From assembly GCA_964019055.1 (NCBI GenBank), contig OZ025221.1:5100968-5164967 (forward strand): a stretch of DNA of 64,000 nucleotides. Reading direction: 5' to 3'. Numbering within the stretch: position 1 is the stretch's first letter; every line of letters starts with the position of its first letter. Shown here in pieces: positions 47,224 through 60,370 of this stretch. The notes under the pieces are model-generated. The model was not told the origin of the DNA, searched no databases, and saw only the letters and a list, made by a program, of their open reading frames with translations. Made by a program: the position numbers and the translations under genes. The DNA is from Anthopleura xanthogrammica (Eukaryota > Cnidaria > Anthozoa > Actiniaria > Actiniidae).

Positions 47224-50200
47224 CTGTAATCAACGTGACATAAAAGCAATTAATCAACTTTAGGTGGACACCAAAACAATGTATTATAGGCTCCTTGCAG
47301 CACTTCGGAATGCAGCTCAATTTGGAGGACAAAACAATAGCTGGGTTTCACTTGACGTCATTTCCTGTCTCGTGTGGAATGTTCATCAGTTGAATCACAA
47401 GTTTTCAATAGAATTCTTTCTGGCTGACAGCACGTGGTGGTCATGCAGTGTTTGACCACCATTTGGAGCAGATAATGAGATTCAAAGACTTTTATCAGCT
47501 GATTGAAACCCAGTTATAGGTTTCAGATTCTCAATAGATTTAAAATTCTTTTGTTTTGTCCTCCAAATTGAGCTGCTTTGACGTCACATGCAAGGGGTCT
47601 ATAATACGAAAATCAAGCCTTTATCAGGCTCATTTTCAACAAGTATTTTATGCTTGATTTGTGTGCTAACAACATCAACGACATTCATTCCTCATTCCTT
47701 TGACGTAAATGTAAGTTCAACCAGATATGGAATGGGTAATGACGTATTAAAAACAGAGTGATATATCACAAGGTATAGAACCCTCGTCGTGAACTCCAGG
47801 ATGGGGCTTCAGGACAATAAAAGAATCAAAACCAAGGATAATTGTTTTCGATACTCCATCAATTTGATCCCTAAACAACTGGTTGATCGATCTATCGATT
47901 GGGTAGCGCTTGTCATGTTGGCTGGTTGGTTGGTTGGTTGACTGAGCCCCAGAAAATTAGTTCCAACAAGGGGACTGGCTATTTCAAAAAATGTTTGTCA
48001 GTGAAGGTTTTGTTGCATATTGCATATTGCATATTGCATATTGCATATTGCATATTGCATATTGCATATTGCATATTGCATATTGCATATCAAGCTTGCA
48101 ATTTCTTGTGGATCATGTAAATAATGCCAACACAGAAGAAAACATGCCGCAAAAACGTGCAGATAAAAGTTTTGGAAAATTTCATAATGTTGTGATCTTT
48201 CGCTGATCGTATTCACATCACCCATAGTGCATTTCGGGCTTGATATGCAACATGCAACAACCTTCGCCAACAAATAGCTGTATTTCAGATTTACTCAAGT
48301 GGTGTCAGGCAGGCGTAAGAATGTAAGGCGTATCAATCCGTTAAAATTAAAAAAAACAGCGTCAGTAATAATCAACAAGTGACGGGATGATATAGACTTA
48401 GTAAAATGTCAATGTTATGAATCACGTGAGCAAGGTGGTTTGATGTGGTGCTCTCAATCATATGGTAATAGTCACGTGATATCAAGCGTAACATAACGTG
48501 GCTTGTCAATCACATGCTGTGACACGTCACACCATTGATCACGTGACACAAGTATTGTGATGCTTTTTAGCACGTGGTTCAACACGGTTTCAACACAGCC
48601 ACGTGACATAGTGTGAGGTGGTCAGGTGATAGGTATCACGTGGTACAATTTAATAATCACGTGATGTGATCATGTCACGTGGTAAATAAGCCATGCAATT
48701 AATGCCTAAACCGCACATGCAATCTAATCAATCCTAAGTGAGCTACAAGTGGAGTGAGTCAGATGAGTCAGACAGCAGCCAACAGCGTTAGAGGTTAGGC
48801 TTTACGTTAATGAACCAAATTAGACGAGGATTACGAAGAGTTAGAGTTTTTTCCAGTACCGTTACTTCAGCACCAGCAGGTAACCCAGTCTCTCGCGTCG
48901 AGAACACTTTGACCACGCCCTCTTTGTAGGAATTGCGACCTTAAGAAAAACAGATAGAAAGAGAGGATGGAGAGGCAGCAAGGCAGGAAAGAAAACACAT
49001 AAAGTCAAGAGTAAAACGAGCAAACCCTCATTTTTAAAGCGGTAACGTTTTCATCGCAAGAAGAAAGAGAAAACGACGTCCAAGAATGCATAGGAATTAA
49101 TAATCAATTCTTAATAATATTATTATTATTGTTGTTATTATTATTTACCCGATTCACTGTTTATGTTATTCAACTCATTCTTGGTCATGTGACAAGGTGA
49201 GAATTTGAACACTTCGACCAGCGGTATTCCACCGCGTACTTGTCGATCACGTGCGTAATGCAGCGCGTCTAGAATCCATCGCATGCCTTTCCATGTCTCG
49301 TCAAGTTCCTGGGAAGAATGGGAATGAATAAAAGGGAAATTAAAATGGATATATGTGAAAGGGATTAAGATTAAAGGTGGAATGGAAATGGAAAGAAAAA
49401 ACATGGGAAAAGAGAAGAAAGAAACAAAGAAAGAAAGAAAAGAAAGAAAAGAAAAAAAGAAAAGAAAGAAAGAAAGGAAGAAAAAAAGAAAAAAAGAAAA
49501 AACATAGAAAGAGAGAAGATAAAATAAAAAAAAATAAATATCTTTATTAAGGTGTCTAGTCGTTCTAGCACTTTCGCACTAATTGCTAATTGGGGACACT
49601 TTTCACTATATGACATTAGAATATATTGCATTCTATTATGTATTCTATGCACACAACGCTCACTCACATGTTGATTTTTTAAGAAAGAAAGAAGGAAAGA
49701 AAGGAAGAAAGAAAGGAAGAAAGAAAGGAAGAAAGAAAGGAAGAAAGAAAGGAAGAAAGAAAGGAAAAAAAAAAGGATGAAAGAAAACAAGAAAAAAAGA
49801 AAGAAAGACAGGAGGATAACTATATTAAAAAAAGAAAAATAACCATAAAAACAAACAAATAACGAAAAATAAATGAAAAATTCAAAAAATTCTCGATGTC
49901 AATAATGAAACATCAAAACACTGAAGTCCAAAATAAGAAGTCCTTAAAAGGTTGCCATGACTACAGCAGTCCTTCGAACATATGAATATATTAACCGGTC
50001 TGATGCACACCGAGAAATCTTATTACCATAAAATATAAAAATATCTTATGCAAACCAACTAATCGGCCATGAAAAACACCAAGAACCATGATACTAACCA
50101 AGAAAAATGCTTTCTACGGAGCAGTTATTGTCCAAGCAGTTATTCTACTTTATCTAATCATACCCAGTGGCAAAAACAACCCAATATTGGATTTAACAAG

Positions 50201-53200
50201 AGCATCTTTGGCTTGGTTTCTCAATAATAACGAAGATACGACTATTTTACTTAACACAACTCATGTCTGTATACCGCTGAAACCCACCATAAAACACAAG
50301 CCAGGAGAAGTGTTTTTAGTAGTTTTGGTAATGAGTAAGGCACTTAATGAGGATGCACGAGAAGTCATAAGAAACACTTGGGGAAGTAAGAAACAAAACA
50401 CTAAAGAAGTGATCTCTGTGATATTCGTAACGGGCTGCACACCGAGTATTCATCTGGACCACGATGTTGACAAGGAAGCTTCAAAATATCGTGATATTCT
50501 ACGTGCTGGTTCCCAAGAGGACAAAGACCCTCATGAAATGAAACGACTATGGTTTGCTTATCGATGGGCGATGAAATATCAGCCTAAATTTCTTATCAAG
50601 ACATACAACCATTTGTATGTTCACCTTCCTCGCTTTGTTCAATGGCTAAAAGACGCACAAAATCCTAATAAACTGTATGCAGGGAAGGTACATAGTCATG
50701 TCGAGGTGAATCGCAATCCGAAGAAGCCCTTCTTCGTGAGTGATAAAAAATTCTCGCCTACAAACTTTCCTGACTATTGTTCTGGAGCTTTTTACGCATT
50801 TTCGGGAAAATTACTGAAAGACTTGGTCGATTTGGAAAAGAAGATACCTAAGTTTGATGTTGAAGATGCTTATTTAGGTGTTCTGATGAAGGAACTGGAA
50901 GTCGACGCGATGGATATTGATAATAAACTACACATTGAGGGTCAGCTTGGAAGTGATGTGCAGTCTTGGACTAATCAGATGTATATTGATATTATTGTCA
51001 TAGGAAAGAATCTACAACCTGGTTCCATTCAATATATTCATGATAGGTATAAGAGTATAGAATCGAGCTGAAGACAAAGTTGTTTGGCTGAAGACAAAGC
51101 TGCCTTACCGGGGGAGGGGACATAGAGTTTGGCTGAAGACAAAGCTACCTTACCAGGGGAAGGGGGCATAGAGTCTGCCTGAAGACAAAGCTACCTTACC
51201 AGGGGAGGGGGGCATAGAGTTTGGCTGAAGACAAAGCTGCCTTACTAGAAGAGAGGGTGTGCACAGCTAGAAATTTAATTGCCATGAAATAAATCAGTCA
51301 GTCACAAGGTGTCTGTTAACGGTGTAGTTTCTTACCATTTGAAACTCCATTAACTGAACTTGTCTTTGTTTCGCTTTTTCAAGCTCGACTGACGAAAAAG
51401 CCTGTCAAAAACAAACCAAATATGCATTAAATTTAGCCACTTGCATGTGTGTTTGACATGGTTTTTTACTCTGTGGTTTTCTAATCTAATTTTTTGAAAC
51501 AAACAAATCAAAAGGCTTAAAAAGCAATAACAAGAAAAGATATGAAAACAGAGACTTGGAGAGACCTTAGTGGTCAAAGATAAAAAAGGCAATAAATTTG
51601 ATAAAACATTTTTGTTTCTGGTTACTATGGTTGCTATGGTTACCTCTCGCAAAGCTTGCTGTGCAAGCACAGAATCCATGTCCAGCACAGATGAAAGTCT
51701 TGAGTAATGGGAAATGAAATCTGACTGGTAGGTACACATGTGAACTGAAAGTGAAAAAATGGAAAATAATAAATATAGATGAAAAGAGTAGAGGGAAATA
51801 GAAAAGTTTATGGTAAGGTGCATACTAAATGGATGGAAATGGGAAATATAGATGAAGGGAAATACTGGGAAATAAAATAGATAAATAAAAGTTCATAGTG
51901 TGCAAGAAATAAATGAAAAAGAATAGGAAATGAATAGGAATGATATCAGACTGGAAGGTGCATACTAAATGGATGGAAAATGGAAAGGGCAAAAAGAATA
52001 TAAGCATGAAAATATGAAAGTAATGATAATGAAAAAATCAATATATAGCATAGCTCTTGCACTAAGAAAAGAAGAATGCGAAACAAAAGAAAATAAAAAG
52101 AAATGATTGAATGTAATGTGCAAAAAGGGAGCATGATGCTAAACGTATTCACACATAGAAAAAGTAACAACGAGCACCCAGTATAGATTCCTTACACGTG
52201 ACATCAAAGCAGCTCGATTTGAAGGACAAAACAAAAGAATTTCGATCTCCTGTTGTCCTCCAAATTGAGCTGCATTCCGACGTGCTGCAAGGAGTCTATT
52301 TGGCATTTCAAATGTCTCTGAGAATGAAAAGGGGTATTTACAGGTACCCATCACCTAAAACAATAAAATCAATTCAATAAAACGTCCTTGTTTTTACGAG
52401 GGTTGCCCTTAATAGCCAGTGGCTAACAAACCTGTGGCCCTCATTCCTTGATCGAATTGGAATTCAGGAGTTGATTTTTGTGGAGGGAGGAAAACCGGAG
52501 AACAACCCTTGAAGCACAGGAGAGAACCAACAAGCAACTCTACTCACATACGACACCAAGCCCGGAGGGACTCAAAACCCGGGTCCCATTGGTGAGAGGC
52601 AAGTGCTCTCACAAGTACACCATCCGTGTATCGATAAAAGATCAATCTAATCGGGGCCCTATTTTGGACCACTGTTTTGACCTTGTCCCTTACAAAATAA
52701 CTTACTCATTTCAAATGTCTGCACAGGAAGAGAGATGTATTTCTTTCTATGTGTCAACGTGTCTACTTGACCTGGCGCGCTACACACGTCTTCCGGAGGA
52801 GGAAACACAATCAAAAATGACACATTCTCGTCCAGTTCGACGACCTCACGATCATAAATTCGGTGAAGCTTGCCAGCCTGGCATAAACATTAAAAATAGA
52901 AGAATTAAATAGGAAGATTACACACATTTTCATAATTACGCGACCAACATAACCAAAGACGTCTCGGTTTTCGGCTGCCGTCAATCAAAATATACTAACT
53001 CCTACCATTGGAAATTTGTTTGACAGTCTTCAAAAATCCAGAAGTTTTGAATCATAGACCCTTTGCGGAATGTCGGAATGCAGCTCAATCTGGAGGTCAA
53101 AACAATTCTCAGGAGATTAAAATTCTTTTTTTTTTTTCCCTCCAAATTGAGTTGCTTTGATGTCACGTAAAAGGGGTCTATAGCTAGTTGTCCGAGTCGT

Positions 53201-56200
53201 GTTATTATGACATTGGGTGTTAATAAGATAAGAAACGACACGTTGAAGCTAGTTTTTTATCTTTTGAAAAATGGTTCCTTTTTAAAGCGCGGAAATACCA
53301 GCAACAAAATCATGCTACTTGTCGCGCAACATTGTTGCGTTGCAAGTTGCAGAGAGAATTTTGCTCGTATTATCACCCTGCGCGCAACATATTTTCTTTG
53401 TTTCAGTGAGTAGAAAGAGCTTCTACTTTTACAACAAAGTCGCGCAACAAAATTACATGATAAAAGCGCATGGATGGGATGACGGATGAGGGATGGATCC
53501 ATAAAGAAAAGACAAGCTTACTAAACACATTAGAGCAGATTTCGTGAGTGTGTAAAAAGTGACGTTACACGGCACGGTTACGGCGCAGCGCGGACACGGC
53601 ACGGAATTTTGAATGTGTTCATACACGGCTCAGCACTGATACGGTCATGGCAAGGCGCTGTCCATGCCGTAAGTTTTTCAAAGTCTTACGAAAATTGCTT
53701 TATACATACATCTTTACTGACTCCAACTTCTTCCATAAGAACTTCTGCTGCTCGAGCAACGAGTAGTTGGAACTCGTGGGCAGTTTTGCTGGGCTCGCAT
53801 GTTCGTTCCTAAAAAGAAAATTAAAAAAATTAAAGAATAAGAGAAGCTTGCGGAGGAGTGATTATCATAGGTGGTCGTACAATGACGAAGTTTGTTTTCT
53901 TTGATTCTTATTTAAATTACCAACCAGGAATCTGTTGGCTAATCATCCAAATGGTTGGCACATTAACATTACAATGCGATGTTTATAAACATTACGTCCC
54001 CTATTTTGAAAGGAAATGTCTTTCAAAACTATCCGAGCTTTATTCTTACCCCTAAAGTGTCCATACTTTGTAACCACTGCCATTCCTCTCTGAGAAAAAT
54101 AAACAATTCAATATAAGACTTCATAGTACAAATATCTAGAAAAATAAATGAAATAAAATGAAAATACACATTGAATATACTAAGCAAAAAAAAAAAAAGC
54201 AAAAAAAAAGCTAAAAAAGCATCTACTCTTTATATTTCTACATATATTGAAAATCGGGAATTTAGTTTATAGATTCATTTGATCACAAACCACACTATCT
54301 TAATCACACTCCTAATCTAACATGGCGTGGAGTGCCTTACCTCGATACGTTTGGATTATCACGAATCTTCACATGAGGAAGAACATTCGGACAATTCTCA
54401 TCCACTACAACGTGAATTGCATCTACGAATGTTCGTAGCTTGAGATAACCGATATACATTCCCCTGGAAAAACAAATACAAAGTTAAAATCAATGGCTTT
54501 TTTTGGTAGCGAGGGAATGGGTAACCAAAAAAGGCGGGAAAATTTAGACGCGCGTGCGTCAAGTGGTAATGACGTAAAGCTTAAAAGTAAAATGGATAAA
54601 AGTTACCTCTCGAGTGGTTTTCTGCTCTGCTGGAAATAACTGACTTTTTCCTGAAAAAAAATTGAAGGACTATTTAATAATTCTCACTTACAAAATGAAC
54701 AGAATTTTATATATTTTTTGTCAACGTACCTTGATGGCAGTGATCAGCATATCAGATGCATAACAGAGATCCGCAGGAAGATTGGAGTGGAAAGGCATTT
54801 TCTTCTGTAACTTGTTCAAAGACATCCACTTTAACGCCATTATTCGAGGACGAAACATACTGGTATGCTACAAGAAGCCACAAGAATGTGTTAATACAAC
54901 TGTGATTATCTTAATATTAAAATAAAAATAATATGATAAAACCTGAAAATTTCACGAAACTTTTTTTGCGATGCAGTCAACTATGTGATTCAATCAGCTG
55001 TACGAAAAACGTTCGAAAAATATTTTTTCTCTTTAAATTCTTCATCGAAACCCGTGTTTTTGTATTTGGAAGAGACTTGGAGCAAGGGCCGCTTGGCTAA
55101 GCATCGAAGTGCGCTGTGATTGGTCAGTTTATGCGTACACCAGATATTGACTTACATTCAGATAGTTGACAGTAACAATAACCGTGCTGCCATTGCGATC
55201 TTTGACGGGTTTGTAGTGTAACTGACCAAGGTTTTGCTTCCCAATTGCTGACTGCAGAAAAAAATGAGACAACAAGTCTAAATAAATAATCTCTAACCGA
55301 AAGACTTCAGTGGAATTTTTACTGTAGATTCTTTTACGATTTGGGAAGGAATTGCTATCGTGTATTCTATATTGACAATGACTAGCGGTTACTAAATGGA
55401 AACTTAAAACCGTGTAAAAAAGTTTGCAAATGTACTGACGGTTCGTTACCTGAAATGCGTCGACAGCGTTCAGTAATTTACATCGAAATAACACAGATGT
55501 AGAGGCGGGATTCTTCTCGACTTCGTGTTTGAGTTTTTTCACATCCTTCCACGTACACGCGACCTGCATAACAAACACCATGTAACTCGTTAGCTTCAGC
55601 AGGACTCGTTTATTCGTTCATTGAAGATCTCGTACCAAGAGCCCGCGTTTCTCTTAGTCAGCACCGAGTAACGAGAGGCTCTGGGTACGAGATTGGATCA
55701 TTGATTGGTTAAAATTACAAACATGAGGTGAGTGGTGGGGAGAGGTACTAGAAAACTATTTCATTAAGGGAGAGGGTGTTGTGGATAGTTGAGGAAGGGG
55801 GAGCTAGGAGATTGGGAGGAATATACCCATTTCCGGGGGAGGGGGACGATGGATGAGAAAACTATTCTGTTCAATAAAGGGGAAGTACAAATTCATTTTG
55901 TTAGAGGATAGCAATTGAGTTTTTGCAACAAAATTGGTGGGGGAGGGGGAGGGGGAGGGGGAGGGGGAGGGGGAGGGGGAGGGGGAGGGGGAGGGAGGAA
56001 AAGCAAGACTGACCTTCATAAGCCAGCAAAAGTCTTGTAGAAATGTAGGTGGATAGTTATCATCAACCTCGATGGTTGGAATATTATCATCTATCGTAAC
56101 CAGAACACGGTCTTCACTAGTGTACACTATAGCAGCCAAATACACGCCCCTAGAGACACGAGACAATATCACGTGATTAGTTACAGTCCACCTCGGTAGC

Positions 56201-58263
56201 GGGTAGATAAACTGGACTGGGGCGAGACAAACAATGAGAAATGGGGAGAAAAAATGAAAAGAAACACGGAAGGAAGAGGCAATTGAAAAGCAGGACGATG
56301 TTAGACTTCCAAGAAGAGTCTAGTCTCCAGAGAGGGTATATAAAAATGAGATTTTGGCGGGAAAACTACAAACCTCTTCATGTTTTTGACAAATTTAGGG
56401 GTCGAATGGAAGAAGATATTGGTGTATTTGGACAGACTTTTCTTGACGGAATCCTTTTTGCTTGACTTCGGTGACATCCTGCCTTCTGCAACTAGACGAA
56501 AAAGGCACAATCAGAATATTTCTTAGAAAAAATTCAAGTTATCTACGGTTTTTCCGTTACCACGTGGTTAGAACAGTATATCATGAGCGCATGCGCAAAC
56601 AGAGTTCGATGAGCCTGCGTTGCTTTTGGTCACCGCTACTGCACACAAGACTGAGTACATGGCTGATAGACTTACCTTCAGCTTCGTTAATGCTACGCGG
56701 TCTTTTGGAGTCGTTGCTATGGTGATAAGAGAACTGTTCGTGACTCTTCCAAACCCGACTGAACAGACCATCGATGACCACCAGTCTGCCTTGGAAACGA
56801 GGTTTAGAATCATCGACCTCGTGCCAACCTAGTGACAACAAAGAGAGAATTGTTAATTTCGAAAGATTCGAAAATTATTTTTTGATTTCAAAATCGTACA
56901 TGCCGCGTGTAACAAAGAGTACGGTCACGGGACGGGAATTTCGGCACCCACTGAACCAATCACAACCTACAAGATAGGTATCATCAAATCCGAATTTCAT
57001 GGAAAAGTCAATGTTACGAAACGGAAATGACGAAATCCACTGCACCAATCAAAGCACTCTAGAATACTGCTCATCCAATCAAAACTCTCAAATACGGCAG
57101 AGGTAAGGTCACTACAAGTAAGAACCGTATGCGCAACTCACTACCATATAGTAGACTGGATATCTCACTTACTTGATGGCATGGTCGCGGGGGGAGTGGA
57201 CTCTAACCAAGGTCCAAACCCTTTAAGATTACCACAGGCAACCCGCACATAATATAATACGGACTGAAACGAGAACAGACCGTCAAGAATATCAGTTTGT
57301 GCAAATAATTTTATGAGCATATGAAATATTGATCTAACTCCGTCCCTTTTTTCGCTCTGCCAAAACTAATTTCAATCCTTCCTCCTAGGTATAACAAAAC
57401 TAATCTTAGCCCCTCCCCCTAGGCTATCTTCCCTCTGCGTGATCTCTGATCTCTGATCTCTGATCTCTGATCTCTGATCTCTGATCTTGATCTCTGACCC
57501 CTCCCCCATGGACTTACCTTTTGTAAGTTTGGTATGGTATATTCGAGACATCGTACGTTATTTAGTATAAATTCTCCTTCTAACGGATTGAAATGCTCAT
57601 GCCGGCTCCATTGAACTGAGAAATGGGAAACAAGAAAGTTACTTGATGTGGTGATGTTGTCCAAAGGCGTTTGGACGGACAAAAGTCAATTTGGCGGCAA
57701 AATGGATAAAGGATGTTATAGACTTTTTCGGTTTGGGCGTAATGTTTTTCCTATTTCAAACCACGTGTCATTCTCTTGAGAATAAGATTCTTTGTATGAG
57801 TTGTATCCATATTCATGTGTCTTCTCATGTACAACCGTTAAACAAAGAAATGATACTCTAGGGAATGACACGTGGTCTGAAACGGGAAAACATTACGCCC
57901 AAGGTGAAGAGGTCTATTCACGTGTTTCCTTACTTTTATATTTTGTTGACATGTTATTATTTGTTACGGGTTCAGTGAAGCGAACCAGTAGAGAATCTTC
58001 TGACGCGACAGATAAGGTAACGCTGACCGGTGCACCTGGAGGGTCTGGGAACGATAAAAACATTCTTAGAAACCAACTATTATTGGTAGCCTGCACCCTT
58101 TGTCATGAGAGCTTAAGGACCAAAGACGTTGGTTGTCATAACGAAAGAAATCAAGACCAATTATTTTGTTCACAAGTCAACCAACATGGCGGCTATGACG
58201 TCACACGTACATCAAAAATATGATATGGATCATTATGAAACTAATAATAATAATAATAATAAT

Positions 58264-58297
<34 letters not shown>

Positions 58298-60331
58298 CCC
58301 GCACTTACCCGAATTATTTAGTCCAATAAGCATTCGTCTCAGAATTAATCGTCTCCATTCCCACTCCTTAAGTTGCCGCTCGGTTTCCTGTTGCCGAGAA
58401 GGAATGGAAATTAGTTCCCTCACAAAAGGTCAACAAACTGAATAAAATATCATACCTTGATCTCTGATGTACTGCCGTTCGTTGCATGTACAACGGATAT
58501 CGTCAGGTCCTCGACTTTGTGCTCAGCTTCCTTGATTAACATCTTCAGGTGCTTTTCGAAGAAACTACTTTGTACTGAAAATAAATCCAAATTTGCTTTG
58601 TATCAAGTAAGCTTTCTATAAAATTTAATATAAAAGAGCTGTTTTGATTGGTCGAATTACATTAAAATGAACCAATTAGGAGCTATTAAGTTTCCTTTTT
58701 CTCTACTTACACCGCGGACTTTCTTGGGCGCCAAATGCTTGAAGAAGTTTTGCAATTTCATAAAATCCAAGTAAAACTGCGAAATCCAGCGGCGCAAAAC
58801 CTTCAGTGTTAAGTCTGAGAAACAAATATTAATTTTTTTAACTCTAATGATATTTTAATAATTGCCATTAGGAACTCATAGAATTACTGGAAGTTGAGTA
58901 TAATATTTGATTCCTTCTTCTTTCCTTTATTTTCATTTTTTTTAGTTGGTTAGCCAGCCTGTCTGTCTGTCTGTCCGTCCGTCCGTCCGTCCGTCCGTCA
59001 GTCACCTAACTAGTTTTACCTATTCACATCGATATCTTCAGTCTCCAATATTGTCGTAACTTCATCCATGTCTTGACAAACAACAGCATCTATAAGACCT
59101 AGACATCAAAACGCCTGCATTAAATTACATGAATTTGGCAAAATGGCGGCCGCAAATTCGAATGAGTTAAAATCAAACTGAGTGAAAAACCAATACCAGC
59201 ACTAGAAAGAGCACCTTTACTTTAGTAACCTTACGATATATTCATTATTCCAGGTGTTATATCGGTCGAGAGAACCTTTTATCGAAATTGAAAAATTTTT
59301 ACCCTGCTTGTTTCTCTCCTCTAACGAGAAGGAAAGAAAACCTCTGCACGGATCTGCTCGAAGCCGTCCACAACTCTCGACGAATAAATTAACTCTCAAC
59401 CGGTTTTAAACCCGTTAAAACCAGTTTGAATTTTCACGCATGTCACCATATCAAATAGCCACTGCTATTAAGGAGCCCGCTGATTTTATCCGCTGGCATG
59501 GTCTGAGTCTGCGTTTCCACTTTACCGGAAGTGGCGTTCTGATGACGTTGCATTTGCGCATGCTCGACAGAATATCGAGCAGATCCGTGCAGAGCTTTTC
59601 TTTCCTTCTTATTAGAGGAGAGAAATAAGGAAACCTCTGCCAAGCAGGGAAAAATAATTCTCAGCGTATATAACACCTGACATAATGAATCTTTGTAGGG
59701 TTACTAAAGTAAAGGTGCTCTTTCTAGTGCTGGTAATGGTTTTTAATTTTAACTAGTTCAAATTTCGGCCGCCATTTTGGCAAAGGGTCTATTCCTTCGG
59801 TACACTGTAAATGGTCTAGTGTGTAATACCGGTGAACACTATTGCAAAATATATGAAAATCAAAAAAGAAAAGAAAATAGAAAAATAACTGGGAATAAAA
59901 TATAGAATAAGATTAATGATGTTGCGTTATTTTTACCATCTATATTATTTTCTTTTCGCTTTTTCATTTTTTCTTTTAAATCTGTAAACAAAACAGAAAA
60001 TCAATTCAATCTTATAATCACAAATGAAAATCGAAAAAAGATCATATATAAAGGGGTATATAAGAGAGTTTATAAGAGAGTTTATATCATCATTGAGTCA
60101 GTTTGTTTTGTTCACTGGCGGTCTTTATCCTTCATATTCACCCAACGGCGGCTTACCAGGTTGATATCTAGTTATCACCCCCGTGCTTAAGAAACTTCCC
60201 CAATGATGATATAAGGCGGATATATACCTTATACCTCGGTGGATAAGGTACATAACCTTTACATATAAGAGAGGATATAAGAGAGGATATTAGAGAGTCT
60301 GTTGTCCGGGAGGTCGCGGTTCGAGTCCCGG

Positions 60332-60370
<39 letters not shown>

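Noticed and set aside
47998..48273. Minus-strand frame with AICNMQY repeats
   Set aside because: Translation of the TTGCATA heptamer array.
49371..49790. 139-codon minus-strand frame rich in FFLSF
   Set aside because: Purine/pyrimidine tracts at 49395-49812 translated; no domain.
60300..60340. tRNA gene suggested by GGTTCGAGTCCCGG and GGACCA
   Set aside because: No complementary acceptor or D-arm upstream; the sequence continues into a SINE body and LINE-type tail.
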